A stretch of 64,000 nucleotides of DNA from Bacteroidota bacterium (GCA_003250395.1 QKGM01000044.1:1-64000); one strand, 5' to 3'; numbered from the stretch's first letter, positions 35,065-44,957 are shown. Notes: a model not told the origin generated them from the letters alone. Numbers and translations are program-made.

Positions 35065-35808
35065 TTATACTGAAAGCACTTCATGTAGTACCTTGTGAGA
35101 CTTTATTTCTCCTATTCCTGAAACCTGTAGTTGAAAATATTCAATCAAAAAAGCAAGTAATGTACTACGCGTTCCTGTCGGGAGTGAAAGTTCTTTCGTT
35201 CCCATACGGCACCGCTCCATAAGCAAAAGAAAAGCTTCAGCCCATTCGGCCGGGATGTAATGGCCATGCAGGGCATGTGCCACGAACCGCCCCTCCATCA
35301 GGTCAAATACCCGTTTGTCGGAGCTATAATTCAACAGAGGGGCAAAGCCCATAAGATCGGCAAATTGAATCATAAAGATCAATGGCATATCAACCAATAG
35401 TTCATCCTCCGCAATTATTAGTTTTGCAACAAAATCCTCTGTAAAATGATAAAGGGGCAAATCAGCTTCCTGATGTCTGATGGATTGATTGAGTACATCG
35501 GCAACAAAAAGTGCTATACTGCTTCTTAATACTCCTGCAGCAGAAAGCAGTGGTGAGGAAATTAGTCGCGGTTCCCGTAAAGAATCCAGACCGCTGTTTC
35601 CTTTTCCTTGAAAAGTAAGGAATTCGAGGTGTGCTAAAGGTTGAAAAAGCACCCTGCCGGAACTGTTTCCCTTACGGGAACTCTGACGTACAATAAAACT
35701 TCTTAATCCATTCTGCCGGGTAAAGACCCTCACAATAAGACTAGCCTCTCCGTAACGAATTGTATGAAGTACTATTCCATCCTGTATTTCGATTCGCTTC
35801 ATAGCCAT
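35065..35808 (-). CDS. recO: DNA repair protein RecO
   Basis: 247 aa. The N-terminal OB domain (DGIVLHTIRYGEASLIVRVFTRQNGL; residues ~8-85) and the helical C-terminal domain are visible. RecO loads RecA onto SSB-coated single strands and anneals complementary strands. The zinc-binding cysteine cluster found in some bacteria is absent here, as is usual in Bacteroidota. A -7 box at 35826 precedes it. The neighbours are unrelated. Confidence 0.88.
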   Translation of the reverse strand: MAMKRIEIQDGIVLHTIRYGEASLIVRVFTRQNGLRSFIVRQSSRKGNSSGRVLFQPLAHLEFLTFQGKGNSGLDSLREPRLISSPLLSAAGVLRSSIALFVADVLNQSIRHQEADLPLYHFTEDFVAKLIIAEDELLVDMPLIFMIQFADLMGFAPLLNYSSDKRVFDLMEGRFVAHALHGHYIPAEWAEAFLLLMERCRMGTKELSLPTGTRSTLLAFLIEYFQLQVSGIGEIKSHKVLHEVLSV

Positions 35809-35825
35809 TCTTCAAAATCAGGAGA

Positions 35826-35833
35826 CAAAATTA
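35826..35833 (-). promoter_or_regulatory. Probable -7 box for recO
   Basis: The minus strand reads TAATTTTG, an exact match to TAnnTTTG, 18 bp before the ATG. No clear TTG at -33. Confidence 0.4.
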
Positions 35834-35944
35834 GCGCTTTACAAAATATCACGATAAGGTATCAACCAATCCTGTTTCCAATGAAAGAAAACTTTGTAAA
35901 AGGCATATCCATAAGTTATGTCCAATAATTTGGGCAAAGGTGAC

Positions 35945-37021
35945 TCAGACGTATACCAAAGGCTTCACTTCCCCACGCATTATCATCAAACCATTCATTG
36001 CCAGAGCTTCCATCTCATCCTCCCCGGGATATACTGTAACCGGTGCTATAAAAGAAACCATCTCTTTTATATAATTAACCAATTCAGAATTATGGGCAAT
36101 ACCACCTGTAAGAAGAATTCCGTCAACCTGTCCTTTCAAAACAGTCGCCAGACTGCCTATTTCCTTACCAACCTGATAAGCCATGGCATCCTGAATCAAC
36201 TTTGCCTTTTCGTCACCATTTCGAGCCGACATCTCAACATCATATGCACTATTGGTCTGCAAATGAGCTACCAGGCCACCCTGTCCTGTAATCATTTTCT
36301 TAACTTCCTCAAGGGTAACCTTACCACTAAAACAGATTTTAGCAAGCAACCCGGCAGGAAGCGTACCACTCCTTTCAGGAGAAAAAGGGCCTTCTCCATC
36401 AAGTGCATTGTTTACGTCAACAACTTTCCCTCTCAGGTGGGCCCCCACGGAGATACCACCTCCCAGGTGTGCGACAATCAGGTTTAGTTCATCGTACTTT
36501 CGATTAAGCGAACGGGCATGCGTCCTTGCAATGGCTTTCTGGTTGAGAGCATGAAAAATTGAAAGACGGGGCATTTCAGGTTGACCAGAAACGCGGGCCA
36601 CATCCTGAAGTTCATCAACTACAACAGGATCTGCAATAAACGCACGGGCTCCAGATATCGTTTTGGCAATATCGAGTGCGATTAGTCCACCCAAATTACT
36701 TGCATGTTCACCCAGGACAGGATGAATAAGATCGTTGACCAATGCATCATTTACCTCATAAACTCCTGAAGGAATTGGCTTAACAAGCCCCCCACGCCCG
36801 ACAATAATGCCAATTGATTCAACTTCAATACCGGCATTCTTCAATTCTGACATGATGATCTCTTTGCGAAACTGAAACTGCCCTGCAATATTTGAGAACG
36901 GCTTCAGCTCATCGGCCGAATGACGCAGGGTTTTGAGAAACACATTTTTTGTTCCTTCGTAAACGGCAATTTTAGTACTGGTTGAGCCGGGATTAATTGC
37001 AAGGATTCTTTTTTCTGACAT
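35945..37021 (-). CDS. buk: Butyrate kinase
   Basis: 358 aa. An acetokinase-family kinase that makes butyrate (or another short or branched acyl acid) and ATP from acyl phosphate. Visible motifs: AINPGSTSTKIAVYE at the N-terminus (phosphate loop), VGRGGLVKPIPSG, LIVAHLGGGISVGAH, and ILLTGGIAHN near the C-terminus. It lies 12 bp after the phosphate acyltransferase at 37034, giving a ptb-buk pair that performs substrate-level phosphorylation from acyl-CoA. Cytoplasmic. The substrate range is not fixed by sequence. Confidence 0.94.
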   Translation of the reverse strand: MSEKRILAINPGSTSTKIAVYEGTKNVFLKTLRHSADELKPFSNIAGQFQFRKEIIMSELKNAGIEVESIGIIVGRGGLVKPIPSGVYEVNDALVNDLIHPVLGEHASNLGGLIALDIAKTISGARAFIADPVVVDELQDVARVSGQPEMPRLSIFHALNQKAIARTHARSLNRKYDELNLIVAHLGGGISVGAHLRGKVVDVNNALDGEGPFSPERSGTLPAGLLAKICFSGKVTLEEVKKMITGQGGLVAHLQTNSAYDVEMSARNGDEKAKLIQDAMAYQVGKEIGSLATVLKGQVDGILLTGGIAHNSELVNYIKEMVSFIAPVTVYPGEDEMEALAMNGLMIMRGEVKPLVYV

Positions 37022-37033
37022 TGAATAGGTGAT

Positions 37034-37945
37034 TTATTCGTCGGCCATCAGGCACGACAATGCAATACAATAATATTTAGAATTTTCACTTTCTGAACGC
37101 GACATTACGACGACAGGTTTTTCGGGGCCGCAAATCATACCAGCCAGTTCTCCTTTGGCAAAAAGCATCAACCCCTTGTAAAACGCATTACATGCTTCCA
37201 GTGAGGGGAACAACAATACATCTGCCTGTCCAGCAATCGGAGTCAGCACTCCTTTTATTGCCACACTGGCAGGATCGCAGGCAAGAAAAAGATCAAGAGG
37301 GCCGTCAACCAAACATTTCCCAAATTGACCACGCTCGGCCATTTTACTCAACAGGGCATAATCAATTGTATTTGGAAAATTTGGATTAACCTTTTCGGAA
37401 GCTCCAATAAGAGCAACTTTAGGTTCTTCAATGCCAAACCGTCGAGCCATGTTGATTGAATAACGCAACATTGCCTCCTTCTGCTTCATATCTGGAAACG
37501 GCAAAACAGCTGTATCGGTTATAAACATCAATTTTGGATAATCAGGGACCTCAACAGCACACACATAGCTCATCACCTGGCCTTTAGGCAAAAGCCCGGT
37601 TTCAGGGTTTAACACTGCCTTTAAAAACAGGTCAGTATTAACCAACCCTTTCATTAGGATGTCGGCCTTTCCTGATCGCACTAATTCAACAGCGCATGAT
37701 ACAGCACCAGCATGATCGGCTGCATCAACAATCCAATCCGGATCAATCTGGATACCGGCGTTAGTAGCTGTTTGCTCAATTGCACTTCGATTTCCTATAA
37801 GCATTGCTTCAGCAAACCCCTCATTTACTGCTCTTACAATAGCACCAAGCGTATTAGCATCTTCGGCTGCCGCGACAGCAATACGACGAATGGCTCCTTG
37901 TTTCAGGCGCTCAGCAATCTGGTTTAAACGGGTGATTGGTTGCAT
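37034..37945 (-). CDS. ptb: Phosphate butyryltransferase (Ptb family), copy adjacent to buk
   Basis: 303 aa. It converts butyryl-CoA and phosphate to butyryl phosphate and CoA, which buk uses next. Family motifs: ADILMKGLVNTDLFLKAVLN, LMFITDTAVLPFPDMKQK, KVALIGASEKVNPNFP and VDGPLDLFLA. It is probably cotranscribed with buk. A paralog lies 294 bp upstream at 38240. Both copies look intact, so they may have different acyl-CoA preferences or one may act on acetyl-CoA. Confidence 0.92.
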   Translation of the reverse strand: MQPITRLNQIAERLKQGAIRRIAVAAAEDANTLGAIVRAVNEGFAEAMLIGNRSAIEQTATNAGIQIDPDWIVDAADHAGAVSCAVELVRSGKADILMKGLVNTDLFLKAVLNPETGLLPKGQVMSYVCAVEVPDYPKLMFITDTAVLPFPDMKQKEAMLRYSINMARRFGIEEPKVALIGASEKVNPNFPNTIDYALLSKMAERGQFGKCLVDGPLDLFLACDPASVAIKGVLTPIAGQADVLLFPSLEACNAFYKGLMLFAKGELAGMICGPEKPVVVMSRSESENSKYYCIALSCLMADE

Positions 37946-38239
37946 TATTCAGTTTTTGATCTGCCTCTAAAAATTACAGCATGATGAAATTAATATCGGT
38001 AAAAATGATTATTTATCCGCCAGAAAGAGTTGATACGGGAAGTCAAAGGTATGAATTATTAATGCAGAACATTTCTGTTTCAAGCAAATATAAACCATTG
38101 CAAGAAGCATCGGATGAATTAGTACCCAAACAAAACCGTAAAGCAATCAAACTATTGAGAATCGTGAGAATACTTCTGTCCGTTGGATAATAAATAACTC
38201 ACACGGATCTGGTATAAAAATTGTCGGGAAAATTTACGC

Positions 38240-39145
38240 CTATTTAGCTATAAGAGCTGCCAATGCTATTGAGTAAGTCTTTGTGAGAGCAGAATCTCCA
38301 CGTGAGGAAAGGACAGCGGGACATTTAGCACCCATTACAACTGCACCAAGTTCGCCTTTTGATAGCTTGGTGTGAGCTTTATAAAAAACATTACCAGATT
38401 CAATATTGGGAAAAAGCAGACAATCGGCATCACCAGCCACATTCCCACCAATTTTTTTAATCAGGGTACTCTCTTTATCAAGCGCTACATCCAGTGCTAG
38501 AGGTCCATCAACAAAACCACCCTTAATCTGACCACGGTCAGCCATTTTGGATATGATCCCTGCATCGACACAAGCCTGCATTCCAGGAAGCATCTGTTCA
38601 GTGGCTGCGATAACAGCCACCTTAGGCTGCTCTATTCCGAGGGATTTAGCAACATGAATCAGAAAATTAGTAATAGCAACTTTCTGATTAAGATCAGGTT
38701 GGGGAATGATAGCTACATCGCCAACTACTAAAAGCTTGTGGTATCCGGCACTCTCTATTACAGTAACATGCGACAACACTGCTTTGGGAGGAAGCATTCC
38801 TGCATCCTTGTTTAGAATTGCCCGCATATACTTATCGGTACTAACCAAACCTTTCATCAAGATATCCCCATCACCTTTCATTATCATCTCGACGGCCTTG
38901 TGGGCAGCCTTCTGTTCGTCTGCTTCCTGAACGATCTTAAACTTCAGAGGATCTATCTTTTCATTATTACAAACCTGAAGAATGGTAGCCTTGTCGCCTA
39001 CAAGAATACCTTCAACGATTCCAAGATCGATGGCATTACTGACTGCCTCAATAGTGTGGCTATCATTTGCATAGGCTGCTATCAGACGCTTACGCGGCTT
39101 GGTCTTAACGACCTCAACCATTTGCTGGAGAGTTTTAATAGACAT
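38240..39145 (-). CDS. Phosphate butyryltransferase (Ptb family), second copy
   Basis: 301 aa, paralog of the product at 37034 with the same motifs: GDILMKGLVSTDKYMRAILN, LLVVGDVAIIPQPDLNQK, KVAVIAATEQMLPGM, VDGPLALDVALD. The two differ through much of their length, so the duplication is old. It may be the first gene of the ptb-ptb-buk unit, but the 294-bp gap argues for separate promoters. A possible -7 box lies at 39218. Substrate unknown; butyryl-CoA, isobutyryl-CoA or acetyl-CoA are candidates. Confidence 0.9.
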   Translation of the reverse strand: MSIKTLQQMVEVVKTKPRKRLIAAYANDSHTIEAVSNAIDLGIVEGILVGDKATILQVCNNEKIDPLKFKIVQEADEQKAAHKAVEMIMKGDGDILMKGLVSTDKYMRAILNKDAGMLPPKAVLSHVTVIESAGYHKLLVVGDVAIIPQPDLNQKVAITNFLIHVAKSLGIEQPKVAVIAATEQMLPGMQACVDAGIISKMADRGQIKGGFVDGPLALDVALDKESTLIKKIGGNVAGDADCLLFPNIESGNVFYKAHTKLSKGELGAVVMGAKCPAVLSSRGDSALTKTYSIALAALIAK

Positions 39146-39217
39146 GGGGTGATTTTTGAATAATTAATTTTCAAATTACTGAATAGCTGACTGATAATGA
39201 AAATCAGATTGCGACTG

Positions 39218-39225
39218 CAAAAATA
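39218..39225 (-). promoter_or_regulatory. Possible -7 box for the second Ptb gene
   Basis: The minus strand reads TATTTTTG, an exact match; a TTG lies 22 bp upstream, slightly far. The ATG is at 39145. Confidence 0.4.
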
Positions 39226-39309
39226 TAGATTTTTGTGAAATTAATAACAATAAGGAGATAGTCGACATCCCATAAAGCTTGTCATGGCTATTCCCCTTTC
39301 GTTGTTATA

Positions 39310-41628
39310 CTATAGTACAACCATAACCTTTTCTACAAATAAAGCTCCGGTTCTAGCAGCAGTAAATTTTACAAGATAACTTCCCTGAGAGGGAGCCTGC
39401 CATCTGATTACACCCTCTCCAGTACGGGTTTCATACTTGAAAACCCTTTCACCACTAAAGTTAAAAACCTCGGCAACACCCTGCTGACCTCCAGTTTCAA
39501 TCTTAACCATTCCTCTTGATGGATTGGGATAGATTCGGAGCAAACCGGTTTTGGATGGTTGAGGAGTATTGATGCCTGTCCCGAATTTCTTAACTGCCAA
39601 CGTATAGTCGCCTGGCTTCAGATTATCAACCATGATATTTCCCGCGAAAGATGTTCCCTGTCTGGTAGCCTGAATCATTTGCCAGTCATGACTGGCATCC
39701 TTGCGGTATAGAATCATCAGGGAATCGGCTGAAGAAACAAGCAAACTATCATCAAGATGGAGAGTTTTTGAGTAGGTAAAGCGTCCTGTTGCATCGAAAC
39801 CTTGTGGAAAAACTCCCTTTATCTGCCAAAATCTGAAATCGCTCAAAACCCATCCATCTACAGGTACCTTTATTGAATCTGGAGCAACTCTGTAATGGCT
39901 TACGTATACTATCGCTGAATCAGGACAGGTGTTTGTTATCAGTTTAAAATAAGTACCGGAAAAATCGGTATTGCCTGTGCCTTTAATTACGTGATGATCA
40001 ACAGTCATGGCGCCTGGTAAACAAACTTCCGGATCAACTACAGTCCAGCTGGGCTTCGTGGAAACTATGGTCTCAAAAGCAGCATACTCGCCATTTATCT
40101 CTACAGTAACTTTCCCAACCTGCCTGCCAGATGAGTCAAATAAAGCCACTGGTAATCGGTTCTGTGTGAAAAACCCTGGCGCATTCCGCAATTTCTGATG
40201 GACATATCCCTTTACAAGGTACTCATTTCCATGAGCCGTAACATGCATTGAATCAACAACAAAAGCTGGAAAACCAGCATTGAAAACCCAGCTATCGAAA
40301 AAGCCTGACAGATCAACCCCTGTGTATTGGGTAAGAAAATCTCGCAATTCAACTGATGAGGCATGCTGAAACCTCTTATGCTGAAGCCATGCACGGATTG
40401 CTGGAAAAAACACTTCGTCGCCAAGGTAAAAGCGAAGGGCATGAGCCACTAATCCACCTTTCTGGTACACAGTTTCACCATAGGTATACTCATTGGGAAT
40501 TCCAACCAAAGCTCGATAACCATCATCTATCAGATGACACTGACTTATTACGTCACGATGTTTTTCCTTCACGTATTCAGTATAGGCCTCTTTACCATAA
40601 AGTACCTCCTGAGTAAGGTATTCATTGAATACCGCCCATCCTTCATTAAGCCACATTTCTTCTGCACTCATACAAGTGACCATATCTCCAAACCACATGT
40701 GCGATAGCTCATGAGCCCAAAGCCACTCATTACCTGCACCCAGGCTCCCAACCGGATAGGCTACGTTGGCCGCGTGTTCCATTGCCCCCTGGTTGGTTCC
40801 GCAGAATCCGACTCTATCGAATGGATAAGGGCCCCAGGCCTCCTCAAACCCGTTAAGAACCTGCTTCAGGTTGACAAATAAATTTTTTACTTTTGTTGAA
40901 TCCGAAGCCTTGAAATAGAGCCCAATGGGGATAGAACGTTCTTCTCCGATGAAGGTATCATTACGTGGCCAATATTCCGAGACAGCCACAGAAGCCAGAT
41001 AAGCCGGAATCGACTGACCCATGCTCCAATGATGTGTCAGAGTATAATCTGGATTCGTGTCAGTAGAAAGGTGAATTCCTCCACATACAGCTGTCATACC
41101 GGTATCAGTAGTAACATGGTAGGTATAGGTAGCTCTTTCATGAAATTCGTCAATACAAGGGAACATAGCCCGCCCGTAATTATGTGGATTGGCCTCAAAT
41201 GCAATTCCAAGGTTATACGCCAACCCATTGTCAAAATGGAAACCTCCCCAATTGTATGGTTCAATAGTTGGTGTACCATGGTACCATAGGGTAACCTCAC
41301 CATATCCATTGAGAAAAAGAGGTTCAGGTAGCTGTATCCTGATTGTATCGCCCGATCGCTCTGCTGAAACCATTACCTCATTGGCCATCGCTGAGTCGAT
41401 TGACATATTCAACATGTTGAGCTGAACAATTTGAACATTATCTTCACGCGGTTTCAGCGTTAAAACAGCTTTCCCATATAAGGTTTTTGAAGCAAAATCA
41501 CGTATATCAAGTGTAAGATCGTAATGGGTAACCGTAATAGGAAGTAAGGATTGTGAAAATGCTGATATTTGATTAAATATCAAAACAATGGCAGAAATAA
41601 GAGTAAAATACTGGCGACTTATCTTCAT
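39310..41628 (-). CDS. Secreted M1-family metallopeptidase with T9SS sorting domain
   Basis: 772 aa. A signal peptide (~residues 1-25) precedes a beta-sandwich N-terminal domain. The zinc site is H306-E-L-S-H310 with Glu329 (WLNEGW), the full M1 pattern. The exopeptidase motif GAMEN reads G281-A-M-E-H285, so the last residue is His. The C-terminal ~75 residues (LLRIYPNPSRGMVKIET, then VFNFSGERVFKYET and YLVKFTAARTGALFVEKVMVV) are a type A T9SS sorting domain, so the enzyme is exported across the outer membrane. It probably trims peptides outside the cell. A near-perfect promoter stands at 41668-41697. Confidence 0.92.
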   Translation of the reverse strand: MKISRQYFTLISAIVLIFNQISAFSQSLLPITVTHYDLTLDIRDFASKTLYGKAVLTLKPREDNVQIVQLNMLNMSIDSAMANEVMVSAERSGDTIRIQLPEPLFLNGYGEVTLWYHGTPTIEPYNWGGFHFDNGLAYNLGIAFEANPHNYGRAMFPCIDEFHERATYTYHVTTDTGMTAVCGGIHLSTDTNPDYTLTHHWSMGQSIPAYLASVAVSEYWPRNDTFIGEERSIPIGLYFKASDSTKVKNLFVNLKQVLNGFEEAWGPYPFDRVGFCGTNQGAMEHAANVAYPVGSLGAGNEWLWAHELSHMWFGDMVTCMSAEEMWLNEGWAVFNEYLTQEVLYGKEAYTEYVKEKHRDVISQCHLIDDGYRALVGIPNEYTYGETVYQKGGLVAHALRFYLGDEVFFPAIRAWLQHKRFQHASSVELRDFLTQYTGVDLSGFFDSWVFNAGFPAFVVDSMHVTAHGNEYLVKGYVHQKLRNAPGFFTQNRLPVALFDSSGRQVGKVTVEINGEYAAFETIVSTKPSWTVVDPEVCLPGAMTVDHHVIKGTGNTDFSGTYFKLITNTCPDSAIVYVSHYRVAPDSIKVPVDGWVLSDFRFWQIKGVFPQGFDATGRFTYSKTLHLDDSLLVSSADSLMILYRKDASHDWQMIQATRQGTSFAGNIMVDNLKPGDYTLAVKKFGTGINTPQPSKTGLLRIYPNPSRGMVKIETGGQQGVAEVFNFSGERVFKYETRTGEGVIRWQAPSQGSYLVKFTAARTGALFVEKVMVVL

Positions 41629-41667
41629 AATACTGATTTAAAGTAATGATTATTCCCGTTTATATTG

Positions 41668-41697
41668 CAAACGTAATAAAAAGAGCCGATAACTCAA
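41668..41697 (-). promoter_or_regulatory. Strong promoter for the M1 peptidase
   Basis: On the minus strand TTG (41697-41695) and TACGTTTG (41675-41668) are separated by exactly 19 bp, the ideal Bacteroidota arrangement. The ATG is 40 bp downstream. Confidence 0.75.
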
Positions 41698-41720
41698 TGT
41701 GTTGGCTCGCACCCCCCTAT

Positions 41721-41736
41721 TGTTCATTAACGAACA
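41721..41736. promoter_or_regulatory. Possible operator upstream of the TolC gene
   Basis: TGTTC-ATTAAC-GAACA is a short inverted repeat, with a further TGTTCGG half-site 5 bp later. Its size and form fit a TetR-type regulator site. It lies between the M1 promoter and the efflux genes. Confidence 0.3.
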
Positions 41737-42012
41737 TATTCTGTTCGGTGCGGCACACAATCATACAATAAAAATCTTATTAATATGTTGTAATATATTG
41801 TTAAACTGCAAAATGCAATTATGGCATGTTTTTTAGAGGTAGACTAAACACAAAACCAATGACCGCCGGAAAAACAAAATGTTGGTCGAGGTGTAATCTT
41901 TCATGATAAACTTCGTCACATGAGTGTAACAAATCAGTCTCTACACAGAGATTTGAAGGCAAATCAGGGTTTTCTCATACTGATTTTTAAACTGAGAAAT
42001 ACTGTAATAAAC

Positions 42013-43467
42013 ATGAATTTCAACACATTATCAATTGCTCGTCTAAGCCTGACTCTATTGATTGCAGGCACACTGTTCGCTGCATTACCTGCCAGAGCAC
42101 AGGAAAAAAAAACCTGGTCGCTGGAAGATTGCATAAACCACGCTCGCCAGAACAATCTTAACGTACGCAAACAGATGCTCAACATCCGGATAGCACAGGC
42201 AGATTTGCTATCGAGTAAGGCATCGCTTCTTCCAAGCATCAATGGAAGTGCAAACCATGTTTACAATTGGGGACAGACTATAGACATGTACACAAACCAG
42301 TTTGCTACGGAAAGAGTACAATCTAACAACTTCTATATCCAGGGTAGTGTCACCATTTTTGATGGATTTCAGAAAATGAATCAGATCAGGAACAATCAGC
42401 TTAACTTGCAAGTTAGTAAACTGAACGTAGAGAAGACCATGAACGACATCTCCCTTAATGTTGTCACTTTCTATCTCCAGACGCTGTTCTACATCGAACT
42501 GGAAAAAACGACAAAAGAACAATGGGAAGTAACTAAACAACAGGTTGAAAAGATAAGACGTATGGTCGAAGCAGGGACCATGGCTCAGGGAGAACTTTTT
42601 AATACAGAGTCACAGGCTGCTACAGAAGAGCTGGCATGGATAGAGGCACGTAATAATTTGGGCATCTCATACCTTACACTATCGCAATTGCTGGATCTGA
42701 ATAATATGCCTGACTTCACCATCGAGATTCCGGAAATCTCTCGTATAAACCTAACCGAAAACGTACCTGGACCGAAAGAAGTGTACGATTATGCCATCGA
42801 AAACCAACCCGACATCAAAGCTTCAAAACTTAATCTTGCCATAGCAAATCGATCGTTAAGTATCGCCAGAGGCCAACACAGTCCCACACTCTCACTCGGA
42901 GGGAGTTGGGGTACGGGTTATTCCGGGGCAGCAAAGGAAGGATTCAATCCAAAGGATGTACTGGTTCCAATTGGAGAGACAGCCATTGGAAAGGAAACCG
43001 TGCTTGGTTATGGGACCAGCTATGAATACCGCACAAAAAGTTTCAGCGATCAAATCCGGGCAAACGAAAACAAATCGTTAGGGTTATATCTTAATGTACC
43101 AATCCTCAATGGTTTATTAACTCGCACCGCCATCTCAAAAGCTAAAATAAACGTTGAAAATGCCAATCTTGATCTTGAAATTCAAAGCAATAACCTCAAC
43201 AAATTAATACAACAAGCTCATGCCGATGCATTAGCTGCTCTACAAAAATTCACCGCTTCGCAGAAAAAGTTAACAGCAGCCAATGAGAGCTTCCATTATG
43301 CCGAAAAAAAATTCAATGTTGGAATGTTGACAAGTATTGAATACAATGAAAATAAAAAGAACCTAAGCAAGGCAGAATCCGATCTTTTGCAGGCCCGCTT
43401 CGATTATATATTCAAAACAAAGATTCTCGATTTCTACCTTGGAAAAGAATTAACCCTGAAAAATTAA
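42013..43467 (+). CDS. TolC-family outer-membrane efflux protein
   Basis: 484 aa from the ATG at 42013, which gives a proper signal peptide (cut after ARAQ). The frame is open from 41920, but that start would bury the signal sequence. It has the repeated TolC plan: SLEDCINHARQNNLNVRKQMLNIRIAQADLL (first coiled coil), beta-strands with YNWGQTIDMYTNQ, and the second half starting near residue 280 (DYAIENQPDIKASKLNLAIANRSLSIARGQ), forming a trimeric channel-tunnel. It is 77 bp before a HlyD-type adaptor, but no inner-membrane pump follows. Confidence 0.92.
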   Translation: MNFNTLSIARLSLTLLIAGTLFAALPARAQEKKTWSLEDCINHARQNNLNVRKQMLNIRIAQADLLSSKASLLPSINGSANHVYNWGQTIDMYTNQFATERVQSNNFYIQGSVTIFDGFQKMNQIRNNQLNLQVSKLNVEKTMNDISLNVVTFYLQTLFYIELEKTTKEQWEVTKQQVEKIRRMVEAGTMAQGELFNTESQAATEELAWIEARNNLGISYLTLSQLLDLNNMPDFTIEIPEISRINLTENVPGPKEVYDYAIENQPDIKASKLNLAIANRSLSIARGQHSPTLSLGGSWGTGYSGAAKEGFNPKDVLVPIGETAIGKETVLGYGTSYEYRTKSFSDQIRANENKSLGLYLNVPILNGLLTRTAISKAKINVENANLDLEIQSNNLNKLIQQAHADALAALQKFTASQKKLTAANESFHYAEKKFNVGMLTSIEYNENKKNLSKAESDLLQARFDYIFKTKILDFYLGKELTLKN

Positions 43468-43544
43468 TAATCCAGACAACCTTGCACAATATGACAGGCC
43501 ATAAACCATACTGTGCAGCAATATATTACAAATATTAAGCTACT

Positions 43545-44906
43545 ATGAAAAAATCAAGTAAGCGCAATTACATCATCATTGGTTCCATCGTGTTAGTTGG
43601 AATAATCGTTCTTGCGATGGTGAAACGCAATAACAAAGAGTTTACAAAAGTGGCCACAGAAAAATCGACACTTCGTACAATTGTCGAAACTGTGACCGCT
43701 AATGGTAAAATCCAACCTGAAACTGATGTAAAAATCAGCCCATATATCTCTGGTGAGATCGTCGAATTAATGGTTAAAGAAGGTGAAATTGTTGCTCAGG
43801 GTCAGTTATTGGCCAAGATTGACCCTCAGATATACAAGTCGACGCTTGAACAAAACGAGGCTCAACTGAATAGTCAACGTGCCAATCTTGCCAACAGCCG
43901 GGCTCAAATGGTACAAGTTCAGGCAAGGCTTACAAATGCCGAGGTTACATTTAACCGACAGAAAAAGCTTTGGGATCAGAAGGTCATAAGCGATTCAGAA
44001 TATGAAACTGCCAAAACAAATTATGAAGTCGCCAAGGCTGACCTGGAAGCAGCCAGGCAAAATGTAAAATCTTCTGAATTTTCTGTTGCCAGTCTTGAAG
44101 CCGTTCTTCGAAAAGCAAGCGACGATTTTAAAAAAACAGCCGTATATGCACCAGCTGATGGAAAAGTATCCCAACTGAGTGTCGAAAAAGGTGAACGTGT
44201 AACAGGAGCTTCTCAGTTCTCCGCCGGAACCGAATTGATGCGTATTGCAAACCTTAACAGCATGGAAGCCAGGGTTGAGGTTAATGAAAACGATATTGTA
44301 AGGGTTAAGTTGGGCGATACTTGTCTGATAGAAGTAGATGCTTATCTTAACCGCAAATTCCGGGGCATTGTAACACAGATTGCAACCTCTGCAAACTCAG
44401 CAACATCTTCTGGTGTTGACCAGGTTACCAACTTTGAGGTACGCATTCACATCGATAAAAACTCATACAATGACCTTTTGCCAGCGGACCAACCCGATTT
44501 CTCACCATTCAGACCAGGTATGTCTACCAGTGTTGAAATCCAGACCCGTACTGTTAAAAATGCCGTGGCTGTACCTATTCAAGCGGTTACTACCAGAGAG
44601 GATACGACAGGGAAAAAGGTTAGACGGATGAAAAAAGAGGATGAAAATTCAGACAATGATGCCTCCAAAAAATTGTCGTCTGAGCCTTTCAAAGAATATG
44701 TCTTCGTGTATGAAAACGGGATAGTAAAACTTCAGGAGGTAAAAACGGGTGTTCAGGATAATACCTGGATCGAAGTAATCACAGGACTTAAGCCTGATGT
44801 AGAAGTTGTTTCTGCACCATATTTAGCTATTTCGAAAGACCTGAAAAACAACGATAAGGTTGAAAAAGTAGAAAAGGAGAAACTCTTCGAAAAGGATAAG
44901 AAATAA
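43545..44906 (+). CDS. HlyD/RND-type periplasmic adaptor protein
   Basis: 453 aa. An N-terminal anchor (~residues 8-25) is followed by a lipoyl half (ISGEIVELMVKEGEIVAQGQLLAKIDP), a long alpha-hairpin (~residues 105-185), the second lipoyl half (APADGKVSQLSVEKGERVTG) and a beta-barrel domain. The C-terminal region has an unusual charged insert (KKVRRMKKEDENSDNDASKK, residues ~360-380) and a Lys/Glu-rich tail. It pairs with the TolC gene before it; the matching inner-membrane component is not adjacent. The MacB-type exporter at 21253 has its own adaptor but no TolC, so they may share the channel. Confidence 0.92.
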   Translation: MKKSSKRNYIIIGSIVLVGIIVLAMVKRNNKEFTKVATEKSTLRTIVETVTANGKIQPETDVKISPYISGEIVELMVKEGEIVAQGQLLAKIDPQIYKSTLEQNEAQLNSQRANLANSRAQMVQVQARLTNAEVTFNRQKKLWDQKVISDSEYETAKTNYEVAKADLEAARQNVKSSEFSVASLEAVLRKASDDFKKTAVYAPADGKVSQLSVEKGERVTGASQFSAGTELMRIANLNSMEARVEVNENDIVRVKLGDTCLIEVDAYLNRKFRGIVTQIATSANSATSSGVDQVTNFEVRIHIDKNSYNDLLPADQPDFSPFRPGMSTSVEIQTRTVKNAVAVPIQAVTTREDTTGKKVRRMKKEDENSDNDASKKLSSEPFKEYVFVYENGIVKLQEVKTGVQDNTWIEVITGLKPDVEVVSAPYLAISKDLKNNDKVEKVEKEKLFEKDKK

Positions 44907-44920
44907 TAACATGAGAATGA

Positions 44921-44957
44921 AAACAAAAGCCGCTGATAACTTCAGCGGCTTTTGTTT
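44921..44957 (+). terminator. Intrinsic terminator of the TolC-adaptor unit
   Basis: AAACAAAAGCCGCTGA and TCAGCGGCTTTTGTTT form a perfect 16-bp stem, with further T residues after it. Confidence 0.9.

Noticed and set aside
37981-38190. 69-codon plus-strand frame between the ptb genes
   Set aside because: No family resemblance and no promoter; probably chance.
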